Shown here one piece after another: positions 37,930 through 47,690 of a stretch of DNA of 64,000 nucleotides (position 1 is the first letter of the stretch; each line of letters starts with the position of its first letter). The stretch is from the NCBI GenBank assembly GCA_913774715.1, contig CAJYHS010000041.1:1-64000 (forward strand), read 5' to 3'. The translations under genes were made by a program, and so were the position numbers. The DNA comes from an uncultured Siphonobacter sp. Its GTDB lineage: Bacteria > Bacteroidota > Bacteroidia > Cytophagales > Spirosomataceae. Below the pieces are notes generated by a model. The model was not told where the DNA came from and did not search any database. It saw only the letters and a program-made list of their open reading frames with translations.

Positions 37930-38409
37930 TGGAAGATGCACAGGTGTGTAATTTATAAATTATGAAATAAAAAACGATTTTTTAAAGTATATAAGTTAAT
38001 ATATGTATAATTTATAGTTTTAATTAACCTTAAAGTGTATTAAATTTATTATTTTGGATAATGATTTAATTTAAAATTTTATATAAGTGTATGGTGTTAT
38101 TTATTAATATATGTACTGTAGTATTGGGTTTAATATGGTTTAATTATAGGTAAAATACATATTTTGTAAAATATTATTTGAAAATAGTATATGTTATTGT
38201 AATATTGGCTTAAGGTTCTGATGATATTTTCTTCAGGACTCCTTTCTTCCCGTTTATACTTAACCAAAATTATATAACAAATGAATACTACTTCACTGTC
38301 TCTTCCGAGTTAGGCTTCTCTTCTTTTTTGTTTTCAATTCCTGATTCTGCTTCTACTGCAAGAGGCGGACTGACTCCTTATTATCCACTTAAAACGAGTA
38401 GCATACACC

Positions 38410-41400
38410 ATGAAGAAACGTTTATCTTTTCTAGTATTTCTGCTGACGAGTTTCTGGCTGCACGTATCCGCTCAGGATCGGCAGTTGACGGGGGTGGTTA
38501 CCTCGACGGAAGATGGTCAGCCTTTACCCGGCGTTTCGATTTCGGTGAAGGGAACGGCTAAGGGAACCACGACGAACGCAAACGGAGCCTATCAGATCAA
38601 TGTTAGTGCCGGAAATGTTCTGGTCTTCAGTTACGTGGGCTTTATTACTAAGGAAATTACGCTGGGCAATGAAAGCGAGTTAAACATACCTCTGCAAATG
38701 AGTGCCAGCAGCTTGAGCGAAGTCGTAGTAACCGCTTTGGGGATTACGCGGGAAAAGAAAGCGTTAGGTTACTCGGTACAGGAAATTGGTGGAAAACAGT
38801 TAACTCAGGCCCGTGAAACAAATTTAGTGAATGCCCTCTCAGGAAAAATTGCCGGGGTTCAGGTAACCAATTCCAACGGTGCTCCGGGAGCGTCGTCGCG
38901 GATGTTGATTCGCGGGGCCAACTCCATTGGCAGTAATAATCAGCCATTGTTCGTGGTGGACGGTGTGCCGATTGATAACAGTAACTACGGTTCCGGCACG
39001 GGCGTGGACTACGGAAATGGTGCTGGTGCATTGAACCCGGACGATATCGAGTCGATGAGCGTCTTGAAAGGCCCCAGTGCGGCGGCATTATACGGTTCGC
39101 GGGGAGCCAATGGTGTAGTGCTTATTACCATGAAAAGTGGAAAAGGCACCAAGGGAATTGGCGTTTCGGTGAATTCAAATACCAGCTTCGATACGCCTTT
39201 TCGAATGCCCGAATGGCAAAACGAGTACGGTCAGGGAGCGAAAGGGCTGTTTAAATTCGTAGATGGTCGCGGAGCAGGCGTGAACGATGGCGTCGATGAG
39301 AGCTGGGGTCCACGCCTCGATGGTCGCCTGATCGAGCAGTTTGATTCGCCGGTGGTGAATGGCGTTCGTACGGCTACGCCCTGGGTGGCTCATCCCGATA
39401 ACGTCAAACAATTTTTTGAAACGGGTCGCACCTATACTAATAACGTATCTCTGACGGGAGCAAGCGATAAAGGGGACTTTCGCCTTTCTCTGACCGATCT
39501 GAATCAGTCTGGTATTCTGCCTTTTACCGATTATAAACGTAAAACGATTTCCCTGAATGCGGGTTGGAATCTAACGCCGAAACTGAACATCCGGGCTACG
39601 GGTAACTACGTTAAAGACGGTAGTGATAACCGTACCAACTGGGGCTTGTATTACATCTGGTTTGGTCGGCAGGTCAATATGGAAAGTCTGGAAAACTACA
39701 CGGCCCCGGGCAGTATTTATCAGAATAACTGGAACTATAACTATTGGACGAACCCGTATTACCAGCTGGCCAATAGCAAGCGTCAGAACGAAAAAGATCG
39801 TTTGTATGGCAACATTGCAGCGACGTATAAATTCAATAACTGGCTTTCGCTGATGGCTCGTACCGGAACGGATTTTTACGCGGATCGCCGGAAAACTAAA
39901 AATGCCGCCCGGACTTCCAATCTGTTCGACAGTTATAACGAAGAGCAAATTTTCGTTCAGGAATCGAACTCTGACTTTCTGCTGAACGCGACGCATAAAA
40001 TCAATGATTTTGACATTACGGCCAATATTGGTGGAAACCATCGCCGCAATTTCTACCAGCGGGATTATATGTCGGCTGCTGAACTGGCCATTCCCCGCGT
40101 CTGGAACATGGGTAACTCCCGTTTGCGTCCGGTAACGGAAAACTCCATCAGCGAGAAGGTCGTAAACAGTTTGTATGCTTCGGCCAACATTGGTTTCCGG
40201 AATTACCTGTTCGTTGATATAACGGCTCGTAACGACTGGTCGAGTGCATTACCTGCCAATAATCGTTCGTATTTCTATCCTTCGGCGGCCGTTAGTGCGG
40301 TACTTTCCGACATGTTCAATATGCAGTCAAGGGTACTTTCGTTTGCGAAGGTGCGGGCGGGTATCGCCCGGGTGGGTAATGATACCGATCCTTATAATCT
40401 GATGCAAACCTACGAATACGCCAATGCCTGGGGTAGTCTGGCTTCGCTGAAAGAAAGTAATGGCCTATTAAATGCTGAACTGAAGCCGGAGTTAACGAGC
40501 TCGTACGAAGTAGGAGCAGATCTGAAATTTTTCAATAATCGCCTCGGTCTGGATCTGACGTATTATGACAAACAATCCTATAACCAGATTTTGAAAGTAG
40601 ATGTGTCCAATGCAACGGGCTTCTCTTCCAAACTTCTGAACGCAGGGCGTTTACAAAACCGAGGCATTGAAATTCAGTTAACCGGAACCGCCGTGAAGAC
40701 CAGTAGTTTTAAATGGGACGTGGCCCTGAACTGGGCTCGGAACCAGAACAAAGTGGTCGAATTAGCTCAGGGCTTAACTACGTATACCTTAGGAACCGTT
40801 CGGGGTATGGGTGTAGAAGCCCGCGTAGGACAGCCGTATGGAACCTTCTTCGGACAAGGCTTTATGCGGGCTCCCGATGGGCAGATTGTCTATGATCAAA
40901 GCGGTTACCCCGTGATTGACCCCGTTCGTCGGGTGCTGGGTAACTTCACGCCGAAGTGGATTGGTGGTTTACAGAACACGTTTACTTACAAGAATCTCTC
41001 GCTCAGCACGCTGATTGACATGAAGCAGGGCGGCGATATTTTCTCACAAACCATCAATATTGGCCGGTACACGGGCGTACTGAAAGAAACGACCTTAGGC
41101 CGGGAAACGGGTATTGTCGGAGCGGGCGTGGTGAATGCAGGTACAGCGGCCAATCCCGAATACGTACCGAACACCAAGAACATTTCTTCCGAAGAATGGC
41201 ACCACAAGTATTACCTGCTGACGAATAACGAAGAAACCATTTTCAACGGAAGCTACGTAAAGCTTCGCGAAGTACGTCTGACTTACGTGTTCCCCGGCAA
41301 AGTGTTCAAGCGGTTACCCTTCCGCGACATTACTCTTTCGGCCGTGGGCCGGAACCTGGCTTTGCTGCACAGTAACATTCCTCACATCGATCCTGAAACC

Positions 41401-41493
41401 AGCTATTATAACGATGGTAACCTTCAGGGAATCGAAAACGGTCAGATTCCTACCACTCGCTCCATTGGTTTTAACATCAGCCTGAACTTGTAA
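38410..41493 (+). CDS. SusC/RagA family TonB-linked outer membrane protein
   Basis: 1027 aa; signal peptide, GVVTSTEDGQPLPGVSISVKGTAKGTTTNANGAYQI, SMLIRGANSIGSNNQPLFVVDGVPIDNS, SMSVLKGPSAAALYGSRGANGVVLITMKSG (first residue of the anchor helix approximate). Confidence 0.95.
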   Translation: MKKRLSFLVFLLTSFWLHVSAQDRQLTGVVTSTEDGQPLPGVSISVKGTAKGTTTNANGAYQINVSAGNVLVFSYVGFITKEITLGNESELNIPLQMSASSLSEVVVTALGITREKKALGYSVQEIGGKQLTQARETNLVNALSGKIAGVQVTNSNGAPGASSRMLIRGANSIGSNNQPLFVVDGVPIDNSNYGSGTGVDYGNGAGALNPDDIESMSVLKGPSAAALYGSRGANGVVLITMKSGKGTKGIGVSVNSNTSFDTPFRMPEWQNEYGQGAKGLFKFVDGRGAGVNDGVDESWGPRLDGRLIEQFDSPVVNGVRTATPWVAHPDNVKQFFETGRTYTNNVSLTGASDKGDFRLSLTDLNQSGILPFTDYKRKTISLNAGWNLTPKLNIRATGNYVKDGSDNRTNWGLYYIWFGRQVNMESLENYTAPGSIYQNNWNYNYWTNPYYQLANSKRQNEKDRLYGNIAATYKFNNWLSLMARTGTDFYADRRKTKNAARTSNLFDSYNEEQIFVQESNSDFLLNATHKINDFDITANIGGNHRRNFYQRDYMSAAELAIPRVWNMGNSRLRPVTENSISEKVVNSLYASANIGFRNYLFVDITARNDWSSALPANNRSYFYPSAAVSAVLSDMFNMQSRVLSFAKVRAGIARVGNDTDPYNLMQTYEYANAWGSLASLKESNGLLNAELKPELTSSYEVGADLKFFNNRLGLDLTYYDKQSYNQILKVDVSNATGFSSKLLNAGRLQNRGIEIQLTGTAVKTSSFKWDVALNWARNQNKVVELAQGLTTYTLGTVRGMGVEARVGQPYGTFFGQGFMRAPDGQIVYDQSGYPVIDPVRRVLGNFTPKWIGGLQNTFTYKNLSLSTLIDMKQGGDIFSQTINIGRYTGVLKETTLGRETGIVGAGVVNAGTAANPEYVPNTKNISSEEWHHKYYLLTNNEETIFNGSYVKLREVRLTYVFPGKVFKRLPFRDITLSAVGRNLALLHSNIPHIDPETSYYNDGNLQGIENGQIPTTRSIGFNISLNL

Positions 41494-41507
41494 TCTTCCG
41501 AATACAC

Positions 41508-42968
41508 ATGAAGCGTAATTTCTATTCGTTCCGATATAAAGCCGTACTGGCGTTCGTGCTGGCGGGATTATCTGCCTGTACGGGTAAATTTGATGAAATT
41601 AATACCAACCCTAATAACCCGACAACGGCTTCAGCTGAGCTGTTTTTACCCCACGGCATTCAGACCGCTGTCGATGCCTATTGGGGTGGGTCTTTAGGCA
41701 TGGATGTAGGTAACCTCGTACCGCAGCACTGGGCCCGGATTCAGTATACCGATGTGGATCAGTATACGACTTCCAATGACGTGGCTAATGCGGGCTGGAG
41801 CAACTTCTACATCGAAGCCATCGCCGATTACCAGCGGATTAATAAAATTGCCCAGGAAACGGGTAATACGAACTACCAGGCTGTAGCCACCATTCTTCGC
41901 AGCTGGGTTTTTACCTTACTAACGGATGTCTACGGCGATGTGCCATATTCGGATGCAGTGAAGGGAATGGAAGGCATTCTTCAGCCGAAATACGATGCTC
42001 AGAAGGATATTTATGCGGCTTTGGTTGCAGAATTGAAAACGGCGGGAGAAATGATTGACGTGGCCGATAAATCGAAAGTCATTGCTGGTGATATTCTGTT
42101 TAACGGTGATCTGACGAAATGGAAAAAATTTGCGAATTCCCAAAGCTTACGGATTCTGAACCGAATGCTAGGCAAAGCCGATGCACCAATCAATGTCACT
42201 GCCGAAATCGAACGTATTCTGAAGGATCCGACGAAGTATCCGGTACTGGCTTCCAATGCGGATAACGTTCAGTTAGTCTATCTCAACGCGGCTCCCAGTA
42301 ATAACCCCGTCAACGAGAATCGTAAAACGCGGGATGATCATCGGGTAAGTGCTACGCTGGTTGACAAATTGAAAGCATTAGAAGACACACGACTAGCGAT
42401 CTATGCTAATGCTCCGGCGGATGGCGGCGATTTTAAAGGCGTTCCGAATGGATTATCTGCCTCGGATGCGAATGCGTTAGGTTTGTCGAAAACCTCGAAA
42501 GTAGGAAATTACTTCGTAGCGTCTACGGCCCCCGGTGTTATTATGAGTTATGCTGAGCTATTATTTATCAAAGCCGAATTTGCGTATAAAGGCATTGCCG
42601 CGGCAGGTACAGCAGCGACCTTATATAGCGATGCCATCAAAGCCTCCCACGCTCAATATGGACTAACTGCTTCGGACGCGTACCTGACGACTAATGCGTT
42701 TAAAAGCGGAGCAGCGGGCTATACCCAGTTAATGGAGCAGAAGTGGATTGCCTTATATGGTCAGGGCGTGGAAGCCTGGACGGAATACCGCCGGACGGGG
42801 ATCCCCGTATTGACAGCTCCGGCCCTGAATACCAATGGAGGAGTGATTCCTACGCGATTACCTTATCCGGGATCGGAAGAATCGCTGAATTATAGCAACT
42901 TCAATGAGGCTCTGAAACGGCAGGGAGGGGCGAATGACAAAAAAATGAAGCTTTGGTTTGCTAAGTAA
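41508..42968 (+). CDS. SusD/RagB family lipoprotein (SusD-like_2 type)
   Basis: 486 aa; lipobox LAGLSAC, FDEINTNPNNPTTASAELFLP, MSYAELLFIKAEFAYKG, QKWIALYGQGVEAWTEYRRTG. Confidence 0.93.
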   Translation: MKRNFYSFRYKAVLAFVLAGLSACTGKFDEINTNPNNPTTASAELFLPHGIQTAVDAYWGGSLGMDVGNLVPQHWARIQYTDVDQYTTSNDVANAGWSNFYIEAIADYQRINKIAQETGNTNYQAVATILRSWVFTLLTDVYGDVPYSDAVKGMEGILQPKYDAQKDIYAALVAELKTAGEMIDVADKSKVIAGDILFNGDLTKWKKFANSQSLRILNRMLGKADAPINVTAEIERILKDPTKYPVLASNADNVQLVYLNAAPSNNPVNENRKTRDDHRVSATLVDKLKALEDTRLAIYANAPADGGDFKGVPNGLSASDANALGLSKTSKVGNYFVASTAPGVIMSYAELLFIKAEFAYKGIAAAGTAATLYSDAIKASHAQYGLTASDAYLTTNAFKSGAAGYTQLMEQKWIALYGQGVEAWTEYRRTGIPVLTAPALNTNGGVIPTRLPYPGSEESLNYSNFNEALKRQGGANDKKMKLWFAK

Positions 42969-43008
42969 TCATTTGAAAGGTAACTAAAGTAATTCTGATT
43001 GTTGAACC

Positions 43009-43040
43009 TCGAAGCCCGGCCAGTATGGTCGGGCTTCGAG
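43009..43040. terminator. Bidirectional terminator between convergent susD and panC
   Basis: CTCGAAGCCCGGCC-AGTAT-GGTCGGGCTTCGAG. Confidence 0.7.
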
Positions 43041-43043
43041 TAT

Positions 43044-43892
43044 TTAAACGTTTAGTAATACATTATCAATCAGTCGAACCTTTCCTAAATGGGCCGCCAG
43101 ACACAAAGCAGCGGCCTGACCGGCTTCATATTCTTCCAGCGGAAGCAGATTTTCAGTATCCGCAATTTCAAAATATTCCAGACTAAAGGCTGATTGACCC
43201 GCAAAGGCATTCAGTAACTCCGCTTTGACCTGTGGTACGGTTAAACCCGCTTCTAAAGCAGCTTTCGCTTTCTGTAACTCGGCCTGAATAAAGGGAGCCA
43301 AAGCTCTTTCTTCGTCCGTCAGGTTACGGTTGCGGGAAGACATGGCCAATCCGTCGGCTTCCCGAACGGTAGGAGCAATGATTAACTCAATCGGAAAACT
43401 CAGGTCGTTAATCAGTCGCCGAACGATGAGGCATTGCTGCAAATCCTTCTGACCGAAATACGCCCGGGTAGGTTGTACTAAATGGAATAGCTTGGAAACG
43501 ACAATACCCACGCCATTGAAGTGACCGGGGCGAAAGGCCCCTTCCAGTACTCGTTCCAGCGGACCAAAGTCAAAAGTCATAACTGGAGCGGAGGGATACA
43601 TTTCCTCGGCTGAGGGAGCGAAAATGACATCGCATCCGGCGGCTTCCAGCAAGGCAGAATCCTGCTCCAGAGTGCGGGGGTAACGGGCTAAATCGTCAGC
43701 GTTATTAAACTGAATGGGGTTTACAAAAATGCTACAAACCACCCGTTCATTTTCCGCCCGGGCTTTTCGGATTAATTGTAAATGTCCTTCGTGTAGAGCT
43801 CCCATGGTGGGCACAAATCCGATGGATTGGGGCTGCTGGGCGAGAAAGGAACGTAACTCGGCAATAGTAGTAAAGAGATGCATGGACTGCAA
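43044..43892 (-). CDS. panC: Pantoate--beta-alanine ligase
   Basis: 282 aa; IGFVPTMGALHEGHLQLIRKARAENERVVCSIFVNPIQFNNADDLARYPR, YFGQKDLQQCLIVRRL, MSSRNRNL. Confidence 0.95.
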   Translation of the reverse strand: MQSMHLFTTIAELRSFLAQQPQSIGFVPTMGALHEGHLQLIRKARAENERVVCSIFVNPIQFNNADDLARYPRTLEQDSALLEAAGCDVIFAPSAEEMYPSAPVMTFDFGPLERVLEGAFRPGHFNGVGIVVSKLFHLVQPTRAYFGQKDLQQCLIVRRLINDLSFPIELIIAPTVREADGLAMSSRNRNLTDEERALAPFIQAELQKAKAALEAGLTVPQVKAELLNAFAGQSAFSLEYFEIADTENLLPLEEYEAGQAAALCLAAHLGKVRLIDNVLLNV

Positions 43893-44042
43893 TAAATTTC
43901 AAAAGTGCGTATGCCTGAAGTCCTGAGAGTCAGGTTTAATGAAGAAGTGAACTCATGAACAGGGTACAAAAGTTCAGCTCGTCAAAAACTTGCAAGTATA
44001 GTTTTTTCTAAATTAATTCATGGATTTTAGGCGTTTTTTTTA

Positions 44043-44050
44043 TATTTTTG
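44043..44050 (+). promoter_or_regulatory. Possible Bacteroidota -7 element TATTTTTG
   Basis: TATTTTTG about 50 nt upstream of the 44100 start. Confidence 0.35.
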
Positions 44051-44099
44051 CAAGCGAATTTGGAATATCCTTACCCATTTCGTAAACTCTTGAAGCCCC

Positions 44100-44909
44100 A
44101 TGAGTAAACTCCGGATTTTGTACGTTGCCAGTGAGATCAATCCCTTTCTTCAAATCACAGACGTTGCCGAATACGTGCGAAAACTTCCCCAGGCTATGCA
44201 GGAGCGGGGTATGGAAATCCGAATACTGGTTCCCCGTTTTGGACTGATCAATGAGCGTAAAAATCGCCTCCATGAAGTCGTTCGTCTCTCCGGAATCAAT
44301 ATTTCGGTAGGCGACGATGAGAAACCACTGGTGATCAAAGTAGCGTCCGTACCAAGTGCCAAGTTGCAGGTCTACTTTATTGACAACGAAGACTATTTCC
44401 ACCGGAAATCAGTGTTCTTCGATAAAGATGAGAAATTCTACGAAGATAACGACGAACGTGCCATTTTCTTTTGCAAAGGCGTCATTGAAACCGTTCGTAA
44501 ATTAGGCTGGTCGCCCGATATCGTTCACTGTAACGACTGGATGACGGCTCTGATTCCATTATATCTGAAAACAACGTATCGTAAAGATCCGATGTTTAAA
44601 GATACCAAGTCAGTATTCTCGGTTTATAATAATTCATTCAATTATAAATTTACCGAAGAATTACTCGACAAAGTAAAAGCTCTCGACATTAATGACGATA
44701 TGCTTTTAAGTCTTAGCTCTTTAGATTACGATGGCTTTATTAAAATCGGGGTTCAATACGCCGATGTAGTGATTAAAGCCGTTGAAGATTACAGCGAAAG
44801 CGTTAATCAAATTCTGAACGATATTCCTGATAAGAAGGTAGAATTACCCGAAGAGCAGGAAGAAATGTCGGACAAGTTTTATTCACTCTATACGGAGTTG
44901 ATGAGCTAG
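44100..44909 (+). CDS. Glycogen/starch synthase-like protein (GT5 N-terminal domain only)
   Basis: 269 aa; KLRILYVASEINPFLQITDVAEYVRKLPQAMQERGMEIRILVPRFG, PDIVHCNDWMTALIPLYLKTTY; no C-terminal GT1-type domain. Confidence 0.85.
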   Translation: MSKLRILYVASEINPFLQITDVAEYVRKLPQAMQERGMEIRILVPRFGLINERKNRLHEVVRLSGINISVGDDEKPLVIKVASVPSAKLQVYFIDNEDYFHRKSVFFDKDEKFYEDNDERAIFFCKGVIETVRKLGWSPDIVHCNDWMTALIPLYLKTTYRKDPMFKDTKSVFSVYNNSFNYKFTEELLDKVKALDINDDMLLSLSSLDYDGFIKIGVQYADVVIKAVEDYSESVNQILNDIPDKKVELPEEQEEMSDKFYSLYTELMS

Positions 44910-44937
44910 CAAGAAGGGTTGATCTCCTATACAGGCA

Positions 44938-44974
44938 AAGCCGCCCGTCGTCACGAACGACGGGCGGCTTTTTT
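44938..44974 (+). terminator. Rho-independent terminator
   Basis: AAAGCCGCCCGTCGT-CACGA-ACGACGGGCGGCTTTTTT. Confidence 0.88.
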
Positions 44975-45069
44975 ATGCAATCAAATCCGGTGCTTCGGCT
45001 AAGTATTGGTCTTTTTGTATCTTGCCTCTTTCGCTTTATTCAGATTTCCACTTGAGCACTTTATCACGC

Positions 45070-46713
45070 ATGATTAAAAAAATCGTTGGGCTGTTCAGTT
45101 GCGTTCTTTCGCTGACGGCTTCCGCCCAGATTCCTGAATCTATTTTAAAAGACCTTTCGAGTGTTGATTCCAACCGCATCAAAGCCCACGTAGCGTACCT
45201 GGCCGATGACAAATTATTAGGCCGAAAGGCCGGATCGCCGGGGTATAAAATGGCCGTGGATTACGTTGTAGAGCAGTATAAGAAAATGGGTTTACAGCCC
45301 GCCGGAGAAAACGGGGGGTACCTTCAGGAGGTATATCTGCGTAACTCAAAGATCAATCCTGAAACGGCTTCCTTAACCCTTACTTTACCTTCGGGCGAAC
45401 AAAAGCAGTTACAATGGGGCGTTGATTATGTATTCACCCCACACCCCGAAAAAGAATCCGTGGATTTCAACGCTCCGCTGGTTTTTGTTGGGGCTGGTTT
45501 TGATACGCCGCAAATCAATTTTGAGGATTACCGGAATATTGATGTCAAAGGAAAGATCGTGGTTGTGTTGCGGAAAATACCGGAAGACGCGGCGGCTAAT
45601 GTGAAGCTTCACCTGAACTATCCAGCTACGGCTCAAACCTTTGCGGCTAAACACGGAGCCATTGGCGTGCTGGTTTGTAACTATACCAACAGCCCGGTCG
45701 TTTTCAAAACTTCGGCCACTAATTACAGTCTCAATGGGATTAATGCCTCGGTTTCCAAATCTGGCGAGCGGGTTAGTTCGGCGGCGGCTCTGGGTGGAAA
45801 AATCCAGGTGGCCGGAGGACTCTCCGTGCAGGCTTTGCAACAATTAATGCAGGCCGAAAACATTGCCCTGGATGAACTCTGGCTGAAACTGGAACGGGGT
45901 GAATACGTCAGTCGACCGTTGAAAAGTAAAGTAAAAGGCCATTACGAAAGCAAGTTTACGAATCTGCTGAGCTATAATGTTATTGGCAAAATAGAAGGTT
46001 CGGATGCGAAGCTGAAGAAGGAATACGTCATTCATTCCGCTCACCTGGATCACCTCGGCGTAGGCAAACCCGTTGATGGCGACTCCATTTATAACGGTGC
46101 TCACGATAACGCTTCAGGCGTAGCCTGTGCTCTGGAAATGGCCCGCACGTACGCGAACCTGAAAGAGAAACCCAAGCGTTCCTTACTGTTTTTAATGGTA
46201 ACGGCAGAAGAAATGGGCTTACTGGGTTCGGGTTATTTTACGGCGTTCCCAACTGTGCCTAAGAAACAAATCGTGGCGGATATCAACACCGATATGCCTA
46301 CGTTGCTGGCTCCCCTGGAATCGGTTGCTCCGCTGGGAGCCGAGCATAGCAGCTTATTGAAAGCCGTAGAAAATGCCGCTCAGGCTCTGCATTTGGAGGT
46401 GGAAACCGATCCCGATCCTAGTGAGGGACGTTTCGTACGAAGCGATCAGTATAACTTCGTGAAAGCGGGCATTCCGGCTTTACACATTAAATACGGTTAT
46501 GCCAAGGCGAATCCGGCACTGAATCTGGCCGAAAAAGTAAAAATCTGGCGGGACGCGAATTACCACAAAGTGTCGGATAACCTGAACGATTCTTTTGTCT
46601 GGTCGGCTGGTGTTACCTACGTCCGGGTTAATTTCCTCGTGAGTTACCAAATTGCTCAAAACCCGGCTCGTCCGGCCTGGAACAAGGGAGACTTTTTTGA
46701 AGTAAAAAAATAA
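45070..46713 (+). CDS. M28 family metallopeptidase, secreted
   Basis: ORF 45022..46713, likely start ATG 45070 (MIKKIVGLFSCVLSLTASAQ); YVIHSAHLDHLG, NGAHDNASGVACALEMAR, LMVTAEEMGLLGSGYF, QYNFVKAGIPALHI. Confidence 0.92.
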   Translation: MIKKIVGLFSCVLSLTASAQIPESILKDLSSVDSNRIKAHVAYLADDKLLGRKAGSPGYKMAVDYVVEQYKKMGLQPAGENGGYLQEVYLRNSKINPETASLTLTLPSGEQKQLQWGVDYVFTPHPEKESVDFNAPLVFVGAGFDTPQINFEDYRNIDVKGKIVVVLRKIPEDAAANVKLHLNYPATAQTFAAKHGAIGVLVCNYTNSPVVFKTSATNYSLNGINASVSKSGERVSSAAALGGKIQVAGGLSVQALQQLMQAENIALDELWLKLERGEYVSRPLKSKVKGHYESKFTNLLSYNVIGKIEGSDAKLKKEYVIHSAHLDHLGVGKPVDGDSIYNGAHDNASGVACALEMARTYANLKEKPKRSLLFLMVTAEEMGLLGSGYFTAFPTVPKKQIVADINTDMPTLLAPLESVAPLGAEHSSLLKAVENAAQALHLEVETDPDPSEGRFVRSDQYNFVKAGIPALHIKYGYAKANPALNLAEKVKIWRDANYHKVSDNLNDSFVWSAGVTYVRVNFLVSYQIAQNPARPAWNKGDFFEVKK

Positions 46714-46739
46714 TCTTGAAATTGATACAGTAAGTGCTC

Positions 46740-46762
46740 GCTGCCAGCTTTTTGCTGGCAGC
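46740..46762. repeat. Hairpin GCTGCCAGC-TTTTT-GCTGGCAGC
   Basis: Perfect 9-bp stem; core similar to 26311-26340. Confidence 0.7.
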
Positions 46763-46923
46763 ATTAGTTTATAGGGATTTATTAAAACAGTCAATGAATA
46801 ATCTTACTAATAATTATTTGAAAGAGGTTCGTTAACCTTTTCTGATCAACTCTATATAACACTAATGCCAAGTCATTCACTGGTCTGATCTTTTCCATTT
46901 TTTTTCGTAAAATCTGACCTGTT

Positions 46924-47607
46924 ATGATCGAATGGACGACTGTAGTTCTACGCATTGCCATAGCGGCTCTTTGCGGTGGACTGGTGGGTATCGAACGCGA
47001 ACGTAAAGAATGGGCCGCTGGCTTACGCACCCACATGATGGTTTGTGTGGGTTCATGTCTGGCCATGATAGTGTCTACCTATGGCTTTGAAGAGGTTCGT
47101 GGAACCGAGCACGTTTCAGTGGATCCCTCCCGGGTAGCGGCTCAGGTAGTGAGTGGAATAGGGTTCATCGGAGCGGGGACTATTCTGTTTCTGAGAAATG
47201 AAATTATTCGCGGATTGACTACTGCGGCAGGATTATGGACGGTTTCAGCCGTAGGCTTAGCCGCCGGAGGGGGAATGTACTTTGCCGCATTTGTAACAAC
47301 GCTTACCATATTGTTCATCCTGATGGGATTGAAACCCATTGGAAAAATCTTTTTCAAACCTAATCATCATCAGGTCATCAAGGTGAAAGCAGAGGCCGGG
47401 CAGGAATTATTTACGACACTTCAACAGATTTTACAGGATAAAGGGGTGATGATCTCATACGTCAGTACTGAAAAAAAATCAAAAGACGTGGTAATTTATC
47501 TTAAAATCAAACCGCTTAATGCGGAGCAAGACATGCTAAGCCTGATCCAACAAATTCAGTTACTGCCTGCAGTAAAAGATATCGTCTGGCATGAAAACCG
47601 AACCTGA
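46924..47607 (+). CDS. MgtC/SapB family protein
   Basis: 227 aa; RIAIAALCGGLVGIERERKEWAAGLRTHMMVCVGSCLAMIVS, GIGFIGAGTILF, RGLTTAAGLWTVSAVGLAAGGGMY. Confidence 0.92.
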   Translation: MIEWTTVVLRIAIAALCGGLVGIERERKEWAAGLRTHMMVCVGSCLAMIVSTYGFEEVRGTEHVSVDPSRVAAQVVSGIGFIGAGTILFLRNEIIRGLTTAAGLWTVSAVGLAAGGGMYFAAFVTTLTILFILMGLKPIGKIFFKPNHHQVIKVKAEAGQELFTTLQQILQDKGVMISYVSTEKKSKDVVIYLKIKPLNAEQDMLSLIQQIQLLPAVKDIVWHENRT

Positions 47608-47690
47608 GTAAACTCAAAAATTTAAAATCAAACCAACAAATACTGAACCTCATACGTTGATTCTATACCGAACATCCCTTCCTTCACTCT

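Noticed and set aside
44040-44402. 120-aa minus-strand ORF over the GT5-like gene
   Set aside because: Antisense to a well-supported coding sequence and without domain signature.
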